From Tetrastigma voinierianum (lineage: Eukaryota > Streptophyta > Magnoliopsida > Vitales > Vitaceae), in the NCBI GenBank assembly GCA_016808115.1, contig JAEQBH010002430.1, positions 248,001-312,000 on the forward strand: a stretch of 64,000 nucleotides of DNA, read 5' to 3'. Within the stretch, counting starts at the first letter, position 1, and every line of letters begins with the position of its first letter. Positions 45,016-56,490 of this stretch are shown piece by piece. The position numbers and the translations under genes are program-made. The notes beneath the pieces were generated by a model. The model made no database searches. It worked only from the letters and a program-made list of their open reading frames with translations, and had not been told where the DNA came from.

Positions 45016-46331
45016 TGTTGGGTGATCAGGAATCAACAAAATTTGTATCCTATATTCCCTCCTCACTGCTTAGTAGTCCAAACTCTTGCTTGATATAGTG
45101 GTCTAGGGTCGAACACGGGGATGGGTTTTCTTTGTACAAATGATTTAAGTGAAGTCAAAAATGGTGAATTAAATTTGGATTTTAAGGTTTGGGTAAACAG
45201 GGGAATTGGTTGTTCGTGTTGAAACTAAAATGAAAAAAATGTAAAATAGAACCCCTTGAAGTGTCGGACCTTTGGTTTAGGGTTTAAGGTGCTGACATGT
45301 CCGGAGTATTTTTTCCTCGCGTTAGGGAGGATGACATAGATCATTTCGAGCTAGGATCTTCGTTTAGCTTTAAAAACTAAACCTATGATTTTCCTTTTGA
45401 AACATAGCATTTAAATGGGCATAAATGTTCTAAGCGGTGAAAACACATCTCAAAAACCCTACTCCACGATAACTAGCGGGAGCGACTAAGCGAGCCTCGA
45501 TGGATCTAGTGAAAGTATCCATTAGACCCCAGCTTTGTCAGTACATTAAAAGAGAGCATGCTTAAGAGATTTTAACACAAGTGAAGCGAGGAGCGTAAAC
45601 AACCACATAAATACGTGCGTTAAAGCGGGAGCGAATTGGTTTACCTTAAATCCTAACCCGGCTGGCCCTCCTCTTCCAAGGAGGAAGAGGTCATAGAACA
45701 TCCTGCGAGTTGTCATCCTCGGAGTGTTTGTGAGAAAATGGAAAGAAAGGAAAGAAAATGAAGCGGGGGGGGCTTGGGAGGTGAGGCTTCCCAAATTTAT
45801 TGTGATGTTGATTGATGTTTACAAACCTTGACTCTAGCTTATATAGTGTGCGGAGCGAGGGAGTACAAAGCAGGCAAAACAAAAGCTGTACAAAGTATAA
45901 AAAGGAGAAAAACCAAAAACGGAGTCGTTTGGATCAAAAACAGGAGAAACAATTTTCGCTATGCACAGTGATTTTCGCTATCGCCAAGCGAAAATTCAGC
46001 AATGCGAGCTACCTTCCCCTTTGTTCATCCTTTGTTCCATTGGTTCACCTTCCGGCTGCATCCCTTGCATCCTCTTTTTCTTATTTCTTCACTTTTACGC
46101 TCTTCTTTCTCTTGGTCTGCGATCTATGATGTTGGGTTTGACTCGAGTTCTTCATGTTTGGATCGACTCAACAATGTTGGCATGATTAGCTCATAAAGCG
46201 CAAATTTGCTACAAAAATCACGATCGGTAGAATAGTAGGGACCTTAATGTAAATCGGGTTAATTAGAATGATTAGTATACAAAAGCACTAAAAACCTATA
46301 ATAAATAGGGTTCATGCGCACTTTTTGGGCA
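45016..46331 (-). mobile_element. Second copy of LTR family D (solo LTR, minus)
   Basis: About 1.3 kb aligned end to end with 7499-8778; shared runs include tagggtcgaac, gattttaaggtttgg, and ataaatgttct. On the minus strand it starts TGCCCAAAAAGTGCGC at 46331 and has a TATA-like ctatataagct at about 45840. Tat coding sequence resumes after it (GPYNAIV at about 46390). No primer site or tRNA sequence accompanies this copy. I could not confirm a target duplication (taatc follows the right end). Confidence 0.65.
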
Positions 46332-48600
46332 TAATCGAATTAGAACAGGTAACTTCGACAAGTGTTGTTTTTAGTAATTCGAGGAGCTTGGGCCCATACA
46401 ATGCTATCGTGAAGTAGAACACGGCTACATGCCATGGTAAATTCCCTCGACTACCACGAAACTATCATTTATCCTAGCATCGGACAAGTTGACCTTAAGT
46501 AGCGATTAGCGACTCGTCGGTGTTATCATTTGTCAGTTCCGCGGGCGCGAAAAGATAAAGAACAGATGGCTTCGTTCGCGGCTTTCGCCCGTCTTCACCA
46601 TGATTAGGTGATCAAGTTTGGCTCCGAGGCGGGAACAATTGGTATAGACCCGCTGCGGCTATGAAATTCGTTTGGCGGGCCGGACGGGTGTGCCTGCGGT
46701 TCCTCATGAGCGGAAAGAGATGGAGTCCTGGATGCGGCGGGCAGCGTGGCTTGCAGGCGTATTCGCTGGAACCATGCGAGACATAGCCGGGGTAGCCAGT
46801 GAGCGGCTCCCAGGTTGAGCGTCCTCCCGTCCGCACGACCCATTCGGTGAATGCAGTAGCTTCCACGGTGCCACCAGGATCATCAGTAGGAAGTAGACAA
46901 TCTTTTAAAGAAATTTGGGTTTATCAGAGAAGTAAAATACCGAATGGCTTGTAATGTGGTAGTAGTTCTAAGATGGCAAGTGGCGAGAGTGTGTAGATTT
47001 ACGAATCTGCTTGGCCTTGTATCCCTAAGGATAGCTTCCTGCGCCGCATTGATAAAGTTGTTGGAAGCATCGGCCGGGCATGCATGCATTCTTAGATGCA
47101 TTCTGCGGCTATCACGAGATCCCGTGTACACTTTGGCCAGCGGAGAAAACATCTTTCCATCACCAGCGGGCTCTTCTTCTGACGTGGCCGCCCGGGTTAA
47201 AGAATGCTTCGGGCCACATCGATTGGTAACCAAGATATTTCGGTATTTAACCGGAAAACTATGGAAGTATATATAGATGATATGTTGATAGAAGTCGAGC
47301 GCTGGATCATGTAACCATTTCTGAGCATTTGACCTCCTCGGAGGCCTATGATGAAGTTGAACCTGAGGTACATTCGGGGTTAGCGCGGGAAGGGCGGTTC
47401 TGGGGCTTCATGATGACCTGAAAGGGGATAGAGGCCAACCCTTCCCGGCTCAAGCCATTCCTAGAGTCTCTGACCCAGGAGCTCTAGAAAGTACAACGAT
47501 TGTGGTCGATTAAATTTGCCTTGGGACGATTTATTTCTCGGTTCACAGACCGCTTAAAGCCCTTTTTCGCCACCCTAAGAGGAGCTAATCGGGCCGGATG
47601 GAACGAAGAGTGTGATCGGGCCTTTACTCGGTCAGCGTGCCAGCGGAGCCCCGATCCTCCACGAGTCGACCTGCCGTGAGCTTCTGTTCTTCTACCTTGC
47701 GGAGTCTGATCTGATAAGTGCGCCACTTTTCAAGAATGAGGCGGAAGCAAAGACACGTGTTCTTCGTCGACAATATAGCCGTCTGAGAAACCCGAGGTAT
47801 AGCCATCTTGAAGCGAAGTCGCCTTAGCCCTGGGATAATTTAAAACTTCGCCCTTACTTCCAAGTGCACCCATTGTCGTATTAACTGAACTCCCCCTCCG
47901 GAGCACTATACATAAACCTGACTTATCGAGAAGAATGGCTCGCTGGGCAGTCGAACTAAGTAAGTACAGTATCCAATACAAGTCAGGCTTTCAAAAAAAG
48001 GGCAAGTGCTAGTTGATTTCATAGAGGAACTCCCCTAGTCGGAAACATGCCCTGACAATTTGGATTGGTGGACTCAGTATTGTGAGGTGTCCAGGACCGA
48101 TCAGGGCGGGCATTAGTTCTGAGTTGAGAACTCCGTCAGGGACAAGATCAGCGAACCCAATTCGGCACAGGTTGAGTGCCTCCTAACAGCAGTCGAATCA
48201 CGAAGCCATCATAGCCAGGGCTCGAACTAGAGACGCCTATCTGGCAAGCCAGTTCTTGATTCGAGTGACTCCCCAGTGGTGGTGGATAAAGTGCCGAAGA
48301 ATTCGAGTCCGAGACCCCGAATGGCTAATCGTCTCGGGTAAAACAGCACTGAATAGCTTTTGAGTGCGAAGCTGGAGCACGTCCCTAGGGACTACATTAG
48401 AAAAGCGGGCGCATTGGCCTCGTGGCAGCTTCTGATGCGAAACTATATTGCACTTTATTCTTCATGACCCGAAGCTCATCGATTGCATCCACTTAGAGTA
48501 AACCAAGTAGACAAGGACCCCTCGTCTGGATGGACTATCCTGCTTGTATCTAAGCACGAGATGACTCCCGGAGAGGGATAAGGCCCGCGAAGCTTGAATC
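46332..48600 (+). pseudogene. Tat-like element: reverse transcriptase and two RNase H regions
   Basis: RT begins near 46900 (FIREVKYRMACNVVVV). The catalytic motif Tyr-Ile-Asp-Asp is intact at 47270-47281, though frameshifts lie on both sides. Thumb and connection relics include SVHRPLKALF (about 47540). The RNase H end has LRSTIHKPDLSRRMARWAVELSKYSIQYK (about 47890-47975). A second RNase-H-like relic follows (DNLDWW at about 48055), as in Tat elements. The whole region is full of stops. Confidence 0.75.
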
Positions 48601-49718
48601 TAAGCGGCCAGTTTTCATGATCGATGAAGCGATAATTAAAAAAGTCCTTAGGCGGTCCATATCTAAGTGCTTGACACCCAGAACAGAGCCGATGCGTGCT
48701 GGTTAAGGCTGCATGAAGGTATATAAATCACCCAAGCGGCGGGAACTACGGCCCATCGAGCTAGCAGCAAAGTCTTGTGGTAGGCCATGAAAGCTGATGC
48801 TACTAATTATACCATAAAGTGTGATAGCTGCCAGCGACTTGCCCCGATCCTGAAATCACTGGTGCAAGACCTAATCTCTATCTCTAGCCTTTATTTTGCC
48901 TGATGGGATCGATATAGTTGGACCATTTCTTGCTCACAACCGAAAAGTTCTTGTGGTGGCCACGGATTATTTCGGTAAGTATCGAGGTCAAGCATTCTCT
49001 CGACAAAGATCTGGATGTCACTCGCTTTATCCTCGAAGAATACCAGTCGACGGCATCCCTAGATCAATCGCTCTTGACAACGAGCCCCAATTTGACGTAC
49101 CGGTCTATCGGAAACTTATGTCGAATTGCAAGATAAAAAATCTATACCCACCCCGCGCTACCGTAAAGCAACGGTTCCGGAAAGGCCTCCAACAAAACCC
49201 CCGTTAACGCCCCCAAAAAACGGCTGATTCGCTAAGGGAAATGGTGATGAACTCCCCGGGGTACTGGGGCTTATAGAAACCACCGCCCGCAAACCCACTC
49301 GGGCATATCTCCTCGGTTCACAATCACGTATGAATGCAAGCCATCATCCCCACCTGGCGCCTACCTATCCGACAAACACCCCGAGTTGTGGGAGTACAAA
49401 ATTAATGATCAAGGAGCTTGACACAGTCAATGAATTACAAGAGTCAGCATCCATCCGCATAGCATCCTACCAGCATCTAATTGGCATATTACAATAAACG
49501 GTCAAGCCTCAGCATTCCAAACTGGGACTCGTGCGCGCAGAAGAGTATTTGAGGAAATATCGATTGACCCAACCGTAGGAAAGTTCTAACCCAACTGGGA
49601 GGGACCATATCTTATCACACGGGTCGGGAAATCTGGGGCTTACGCCTTAGACAAGCTTGATGGGACCCCTGTACCTAGAATGTGGAATGCAACACATCTT
49701 AAGAGGTATTATCAATAA
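48601..49718 (+). pseudogene. Tat-like element: integrase
   Basis: A zinc-binding relic lies near 48690-48860. The catalytic core is partly open at 48896-49207, with the first Asp in VATDYFGKY and the second in ALDNEPQFD; the Glu region is frameshifted. The C-terminal module YALDKLDGTPVPRMWNATHLKRYYQ ends in a TAA at 49716-49718, giving the natural end of pol. Confidence 0.8.
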
Positions 49719-49774
49719 AGAATGATTCAATATCAACGCATAGATGTTCATTTTTTCTCCTCTTATGATCAACA

Positions 49775-50345
49775 CTTAAAAGTACGGATGGCGTAGTAAA
49801 ATGACCTGTCCGGTCCGATAAAGATAACTTATAATGGCCAACTTAAAAGTCCCGATGAAGTGAGTAAATGACCTCGTCCCGTTCTAAGAAGATAACTTAG
49901 CCTGGCCAACTTAAAAGTTTGATGACGCAGCAAAAATGACTCCGTCCACGGTGAAGATAACTTATAATCTGGCCAACTTAAAAGTCCGATGGCGCAAGAA
50001 ATGACCTGCTTCAAATGAAAGATAACTTCTACCGGTTAACTTAAAAGTCCGATGACGGGCAAGATGACCTGCTCGGCCCTGAAAATAACTTCTACTGGTC
50101 AACTCAAACCTTGACTAAGACAAAGAAATGACCCGTCTGCCCTAAGATAGATAACTTATAGCCTGCAGAACCTCGAAGTCCTGATGGCATAGTAAATGAC
50201 CTATCTAAATTTCGGTACGAATACAAATCCTAACCGGCCAACACCCAGTCGACGGCGCGGTAATCCTAATGGCGCAGAAAAATGACCCATCCGACTCGGT
50301 ACAAATAATATTTGCCTAATCAACCCGACGCCACAGAAGTGCCCC
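49775..50345 (+). repeat. Tandem array after pol, 65-70 bp unit
   Basis: About eight diverged units containing aaatgacctgtccg, gaagataacttataat, and ggccaacttaaaagtccgat. Similarity is best in the first five units and fades toward 50345. Arrays between pol and the 3' LTR are known from Tat-lineage elements. Confidence 0.85.
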
Positions 50346-50639
50346 TTTTGCCTGGATGAAATCTATCATCTAATTCGCGTGACGTCTCGAAGATAGTCAT
50401 CAACTTCCCAGTTTAACGCCTGTACTGGGATCAAATAAGATATATTGTCTAACTAGGGCAATTATAGCTTCATGTAAATTTCCATTGCTTAAAGAAGCAC
50501 TTCTATCCTCAAAAACAAGAAATAAAAATGTCTAATACAAAAGTAGAGTAGTTAGATTGTCATGCAAAATACATTGATGATTCTTTGGCCCTAACTCTCG
50601 TGAGGTCCCGCCCAAACACGAGGGCTCCGAAGGAAGATA
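50346..50639. other. Spacer of the Tat-like element
   Basis: About 290 bases without recognised coding or repeat content between the tandem array and the antisense reading region. Confidence 0.4.
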
Positions 50640-52924
50640 AGTCAACCTCCTAAGACCTCGCGAGGCCTTTTCGCGCTAGCTCGCCAGCCCCGACGAGCCC
50701 TGGAGGACAAGGCAAATGAAGACGGGGCATCGAGGATTTACGAAAAACTCGGGTCGAGGATAGATGTATCCCAGATCCCCACAAAGAATGGGACCATAGT
50801 TAAAAATCACGTCGTCGCCGCATCAAACTTCGCTCCAAAGGTCGACCTCTCTGAAACTCTTTCTCCCGAAAGCCGCAAAGTCATCCTGTGGCTCTTGTAG
50901 CCTTCACGAGTCGAGATACGCTTCATCCGCTAAATACCGCTCTTCCTCTACCTCCAAGAGCCTCCTTGGTAGCCGCCAAGGCTTGTTGAACGGAGCCAAG
51001 TTCAGACTCTGACTTTAGCCGACCGCCTTCTAAGGTGGTCAAACCACTTGACTTTGGGACAAGCCCAGCCTCAACCTACGCCCCTGCGCTTCCCTACTTC
51101 CTCACCCCAACCGGCGCCTATCGCCACCGTGCCAGCGACATCCTCTCGCTTCGCCCAGTCAGCCTTATCTCAGGGCTCAGCCTCCAGCCTCCAAATGCCT
51201 GATGGTTTAATCGGGCCTTTCAAAGAGGCGTTTGCTTTCGCTAAAGCCCGACTCAACATAAAGTCAAGTCGCTTCAACATCCCTCGCCTAAGTGATGAAC
51301 GACTGCGGCCGGAGGGACATGCTGCGAATGGTAGTAATGGTCATTAAAATAAAGAGCTTTTTTTTAATCAAACAAAGACAATGTAAAGAATCTCGTGATT
51401 TTATATATATATAAGCTTTACTACTTTTACTAACTCTATCACGGATGGTCTTGGCTAGAATTTGCATCCCGTCTTCACTATTTGATAAATATCCTCCCTT
51501 TACAAGTAGATCACGTGGGGAACAACGACCGAATACTCTCTACACTGGTCCCGTCTTCCCAGTTCACTGAAATTGTAGCCCTGCACAAATTGTCTGTGAC
51601 GACGATCAGCAGACTCCACCCCGAACAAAGGCTTCCAACGGTGGAGGATGGACTTGATATCGCCAGTCCGCATCGTCACTTCCTCCATCACCGGAGTCAG
51701 CCACCAGGGGGCGATAAGAGTTGAGCGGGTGGATCCGGCCAAGTGGCAACAGCCTGCGCCCCGCTGCTAGAGCGAGCTTAGCAAAGATCTCGGCAATTTT
51801 CCGCCGCTCGGGATGGACTAATGGCAAGGCAGGAGGAATTGGAGCTTCCTCCCTTGTCTCTTCATGGTCAATGTCCTCCGAGCCTAGTTGATCGTTAGAC
51901 CCCATCTTGGGAGTGGTCGGGATCACGATTGTTTGTATCTTTGAACCCCTATCCATGGGGCGGGAGGCAGCCGAGCCTCCGGTCCGTTCGGCCTTCCGCC
52001 TCAACCTCTACCGTCATGGCGGCATATCAATCTAGCAATCCCGTCATCTCTTCCTCTTCTTCTTCCTCCTCTGAGAGAGAGGGCCGGTTGGGCTTAGAAT
52101 AATCGGGAGACTGTAGGGAGCCAGGCTCCATCTCACGTTAGCAAGGTTCTTCAAAGTCAAAAGAACCTCACAATGGCGCTCCTATTCGGAAACCTCCAAC
52201 AGTCTATGAATCTTCTCAAGGCTCGCCTTCTCTACCCACTGCACCAACCTGCCTCTCCATTTTTTCCCTGCATCAGTAATCCACAATCAGTCACGTGTAA
52301 AGTCATATGTATGAATCTAAATTTGGCCCATTTCCTAGTTCCTACACACACCTGGGAAGCGCTACGACCGGTTAATATAAAACGGTAGGTCAGGAGAGCC
52401 CGGGGTCTCGTCCCAGGGCCCCCTTACTAGGATAACCCCCTTTGCCTCCGTTTTAGGAGAATCGGGGAGCCCATTCACGAACTACGCCTGAGTCCAGTAT
52501 CGAGAAGGACAACCGGCCCCCTCTCCTTAATATCAGAGAGTAGGCGAAGCAAATCTCAACCAATGAAAGGTCGAGCTAGTATAAGAAGATCATAACAATG
52601 CACCCGATGAGAATACGGATTATGTTGGGATGAACAGTGATAACGCGCCCGTAAAATGTAAAACCGCTTTAACAAGGGCGGCAAATCGAACGTTCGCCGC
52701 AAGTCGCCGCTGGGTAAAAACACGACATTGTGTTCCCCACCCAGAGTGGACTCATTCGGCTCATCCATTAACTTCAAGTCAATGTACTCAGGGATTTCGC
52801 AATAAGATCTCAGTTCCTCCACTGTCAGGGATGAGACGATATGACTTGTAGAACGCGTCCCTCGCACAGACCCTCGTCTGCGACCTATTTGACTGGTGGA
52901 AGTTCCTTCCTCACCTCTCGTCAT
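50640..52924 (-). pseudogene. Tat-like element: decayed antisense reading region
   Basis: Minus-strand coding-like sequence opposite to gag-pol. It can start at 52924 and is open to 52556; the segment LTVEELRSYCEIPEYIDLKL followed by an acidic, Gly-rich loop and DLPPLLKRF resembles the N-terminal part of plant proteins annotated as putative gypsy-type transposon. A second open piece covers 52004-51606. Coiled-coil-like sequence ESELGSVQQALAATKEAL and FREKEFQRG lies near 51030-50820. Frameshifts separate the pieces. Antisense frames between pol and the 3' LTR are reported in Tat/Ogre-type elements; their function is unknown. Confidence 0.55.
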
Positions 52925-54232
52925 GTTACAAACAGATCAGAGAGAAGGAAGAGAGTGAGTATCAGCCCCAAGCCATACACCAAACAGAAAGGAAAACCAC
53001 CAAACCTCAAGGAAACCGCCCTGCCCAATAAGCCCTAGACCTACCCTCACCCTAGGACTTTCCACGACCGGAAAAAGGCCGATGAAGAAGATTAAATGCA
53101 TTAGTCAGGGAAATAATGATTACTTGTAAACTGAAAACTAAGTAGACGCTTGAAAGAGCGATTCGCAACCAAACGCAAAGTCGCAACAGTGTATACGCAG
53201 AAGGTGCCGAACTGTTGAGGGGAATGCTAACTCAAGGATGATAGGAAAGGGAAAAGGAAAAATCTAATAATGACCCCCTATATACCAACCGCTTAGGACC
53301 TACGAGCGCATTAAATGTGACGCCTGTCCATCACCCCTCCAGTCATTTCATTTCCTGACGACGATCCAACTCCTAGGGCACAATTGGGGAATACGGGCCA
53401 GGTTAGTGGGCCCATCTGTTGTCCAGACCTGTTAGGCCCTTATCCAAAACCGTTTCATTAACTGGGATCACTAAGTATCCTAGCCGATGGCCAACGAATT
53501 TGCCCCTGCCCCGAAACAGAAAATAAAGTGCAAGATTGCCGAAGTAGAGCATAGTACATAAATGTAAAAAAAGTACGATTTTATTGGTTGCGCCAAACGA
53601 CATCCATCATTACATTCATTACAATTGACAACCAAGCGGTTGTATTAAAACAATTATATCGTTCGTCTGAATCAAATACAAAGCAGAGACCAAAGAAGAA
53701 GCAGTAGTAGGAGTCGAAGAAGAAGAAGAAGAAGAACAAGTAGTAGCAAAATCGCTACCAAAAAAGATGGAAAGAAGGCTCAAGAAGAGCAAAAGCCCCA
53801 CTCGATTCGACGGGGGTGTCCTCGGATGCAGGGGTCTCCATTCCAAGTTTTTGTAACAACCCAAAGGCCACCCAGAACAATTCCGACTCCGCTCAAACCA
53901 TGCATTCTCTAGCCCGATTCATGCTTGGAAAGCAAGCTCAAATAATCGATCACAATCATCCTTCATTTCGCAATCCCCCAACGTTCAATTATCCTTCTTT
54001 GCTGGAGGAGCGTGGATAACCAGTAGGACGACGAACCTCGTCACCCTCTTGCCTTTTATAGCAGCCTCCAGTCTCAGGATCAACTCAAGCGAGTGTATGG
54101 CATCTAATGCATTTTCAAAAAAGTTAGAAAATTCACATTGAAATTCAACAGCATTGATTGCCTACTGTTTCTCATGATATGACGGTCAAGCATGTCTTCT
54201 TTTTTCCAACCGGGGACGATCGCCCTCCCTAA
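52925..54232. other. Non-coding region before the 3' LTR of the Tat-like element
   Basis: No conserved frame. It includes a (GAA)n-like run near 53716-53738. It would contain any promoter for the antisense region, but no TATA box is convincing. Confidence 0.4.
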
Positions 54233-54249
54233 CAGGAAAAATGGGGCAT
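54233..54249 (+). other. Polypurine tract of the Tat-like element
   Basis: Purine-rich aggaaaaatggggca immediately precedes the 3' LTR start TGTGGGTGCC. Confidence 0.65.
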
Positions 54250-54946
54250 TGTGGGTGCCTTGAGCCTTGACCCAAGCCCTCTAGCTAGCAGGCCCCTTTC
54301 GACTAGAGGCCATGGTTGGGCCGGTCCATCCTGTCCGGCCCGCAAGCCCAACTTAGGAGCCCAGATCCGGATACCCTCCTATAGCCAAAGAAGGGGTTGG
54401 CACTCCCCGGATGCCATTTTCCGGAGAGGCTTTATCTAACAAGGGTTGATGAATAGGCTCCCTCAGAGGGAGAGTGCACCATCCCATGCCTTGCCATGAA
54501 TTCAAGATGGACAAACCCCTTCGGGGTCCTGCATTCGGGAAATGCACCCCACTTTCTCTCCTCTCTTCCTTCTAAAAGGAAGAATTAGTCTCCGTCTGCG
54601 AGATATGCACCCCACGTTCTCTCATCTCTCCCGTCTAAAAGGAAGAATTAGTCTTCGTCCGTGAGATATGCGCCACCTTCTCCTTCCGATTTGGAAGGAA
54701 ATCATCCACTTACCATAAAGAGTGGATCCCCTTCCTCCCTGATAAAAGGAAGCAAATGACATGGAATAAGGTATGGACGAAAGGCCCAAACTCCCAATAT
54801 TCAAAGAAGACTACAGAGATCTAACTTGAGCTGTCAGAGAGGTGACTACAGACCCTCCCGCCGCTTCTTAGTTATCCTGCTTTAGGTCGGCATAGACCGA
54901 TGCATGTTCCAACAAATCAGTTGACTCAAAGAATTCCGAGACTACG
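54250..54946 (+). mobile_element. 3' LTR of the Tat-like element, 697 bp
   Basis: An uninterrupted LTR. It matches both parts of the 5' LTR, for example gctagcaggcccctttcgac at the start and gatgcatgttccaaca near the end. It ends in CG instead of CA, then atatg. Confidence 0.9.
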
Positions 54947-54951
54947 ATATG

Positions 54952-55860
54952 TACGTCTTTACTTTTTCTAATGTACTATCAACTTGTTTTAATCCATCTT
55001 TTACAATTTAATTTAAAATATAAAAATAACAACGTATTTGAAATAATTTTTTGCATGATCCTCTTTATTTTCCAAAATCTTTTATTCTTGTATTGTCGTA
55101 TCATTATTAGAAACGTTATTCAATGCTATTGTAAATATTTTATCAATGAATAATTTCCAAATCTATAATTTCATCATTTATTGTGTTGTTATATTTTTAC
55201 CAATTATGGAGTATTTATTGTTTTAAATGAAATTATTCTTTTATTTAACATTCATTCACTATCTATATAATGAGTATTAATACATAAAAAGCCTCTATGC
55301 ATTAAAGATGTCTAAATATCAAATGTTAAACAAATTTTTCCTTCAAAATTTTCAAAATATTTTTTAAAATTTTCTCTTTCTATTTGAAATTTTTTCATAA
55401 TACATCTTTTAACGGTATTTTCAGACCAACCTTTGAATTGAGGATTAATCAATGTTTGAATTGTTTTTGAATATTCATGAGTTTCCATCATATTAAAAGT
55501 TGTTTAGCTTTTATTATGTAATCAATCATTCCTTCACGACACGAAGACTCCTCATAAGAATTTTTTTTTTAAATTTCCATATTCATCTTTACCTAATTGC
55601 ATATAATTTCTAATATCTACATTATGCTTAACTTTACACTGTTCATTATGTCTTTTTAGATGACTTGTTCCCGAATTTGATCTACCACTAAGAAGTTTTC
55701 TACAAATTTTACATTTTTCTTTTTTATTTTTTTATTTTCAAAATTATTTCTATTATATCAAAAAAATTCCATATATTTGAACTAAATTTTTTGCTTGATG
55801 ATGCACATGGACTAGAAGAAGATGCACATGCACTATCAATATTAAATTATTAATAAATAT
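54952..55860 (-). pseudogene. hAT transposase, N-terminal half with BED zinc finger
   Basis: Minus strand. A Ser-rich N-terminus leads to a BED-type zinc finger at about 55725-55640: KCKICRKLLS, then TSHLKRHNEQC, with the Cys pair and the His/Cys pair in place for DNA binding. It is followed by relics such as FKGWSENTVKRCIMK and ICLTFDI (about 55430-55310), typical of plant hAT catalytic domains. The frame is closed by several stops and is cut at 54952 by the Tat-like element, whose other side continues at 38384. Confidence 0.8.
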
Positions 55861-56482
55861 TATACTAAAAAAATGAATCAAAATAAAATGTAACAAACAA
55901 ATAAAGAAAAGTAAAGTGGAGATATATTACTTCCAATTAGAGGATCAAGCCAAAATTCGCAACCGAATTATTGGAGTCACCAATGCTTGATTTGTAATTT
56001 GCATCACAAATAATATCATGTAATATGAAGAAGTGAAGAACAATGGAAGAAACAAGATTGTTAACGCGGTAAAAATCGAATAACTTAAGTAGAGAAAATG
56101 AGAAATTAAAAGACTAATTTGATGAAAATGGTAAACAAAATGTGTAGTATTTATAGAGGAAAAAGAAGTGAAAAAAAGTAGAAAGGTTCCACCCACACAT
56201 GACTCGCTGAAGGAGAAATTGATAATACATTACCGGGCTGAAATGGTGTGTTCTGGCAAACGGCCATACGACCGTTGGAAACGGAAAGGGGCGGATCGAA
56301 GGGGAGAAGAGAGAGGGGGGAGAGATGGGCTTGAGTCCGTGGTCTGAGCCATGAGCCTTAAAAATTTCTTAAGACCGGCTTGGCCCGCCATTGACCGATC
56401 AACGGGCCTAAAAGCCGGGCCCGACTCGGGCCTAAGACCTTATTTCTCCAGGCCGAGCGGCCAGGCCCGTTGGAGACCCCTA
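55861..56482 (-). other. 5' end of the hAT transposon
   Basis: Non-coding DNA between the transposase start and the terminal inverted repeat. It is A+T-rich toward the gene and G+C-rich, with gggcc repeats, in the last 100 bases; this would hold transposase promoter and subterminal binding sites. Confidence 0.5.
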
Positions 56483-56490
56483 GCCTTTGG

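Larger units (their letters stand above)
38390..54946 (+). mobile_element. Tat-like Ty3/Gypsy element inserted in the hAT transposon
   Basis: The ends TGTGGGTGCC...TACG are flanked by the perfect 5-bp duplication atatg (38385-38389 and 54947-54951). Its two LTRs align (38390-38780 plus 42687-42959 against 54250-54946). Order: 5' LTR, primer site, gag, protease, RT, RNase H, integrase, tandem array, antisense reading region, polypurine tract, 3' LTR. The long region between pol and 3' LTR is typical of the Tat lineage. All coding parts are broken. The final CA of the 3' LTR has become CG. Confidence 0.9.
36835..56482 (-). mobile_element. hAT transposon split by a 16.6-kb Gypsy insertion
   Basis: The left end TAGGGATCTC and the right end (minus strand) TAGGGGTCTC are inverted repeats. 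Both are flanked by the identical 8-bp duplication gcctttgg (36827-36834 and 56483-56490). Subterminal G+C-rich blocks of gggcc and ggcccg occur at both ends (36895-36965 and 56380-56470). Removing the Gypsy element at 38390-54946 and one 5-bp duplication leaves about 3.1 kb, a plausible size for an autonomous hAT. The transposase lies on the minus strand in two decayed halves. Confidence 0.92.

Noticed and set aside
46604..46866. Overlapping minus-strand frames as a gene
   Set aside because: They lie opposite the decayed protease-RT linker of the plus-strand Tat-like element and show no conserved motif.
49775..50345. CRISPR-like array
   Set aside because: Whole 65-70 bp units are repeated with gradual divergence and no unique spacers; it is an ordinary tandem array within a Gypsy element.
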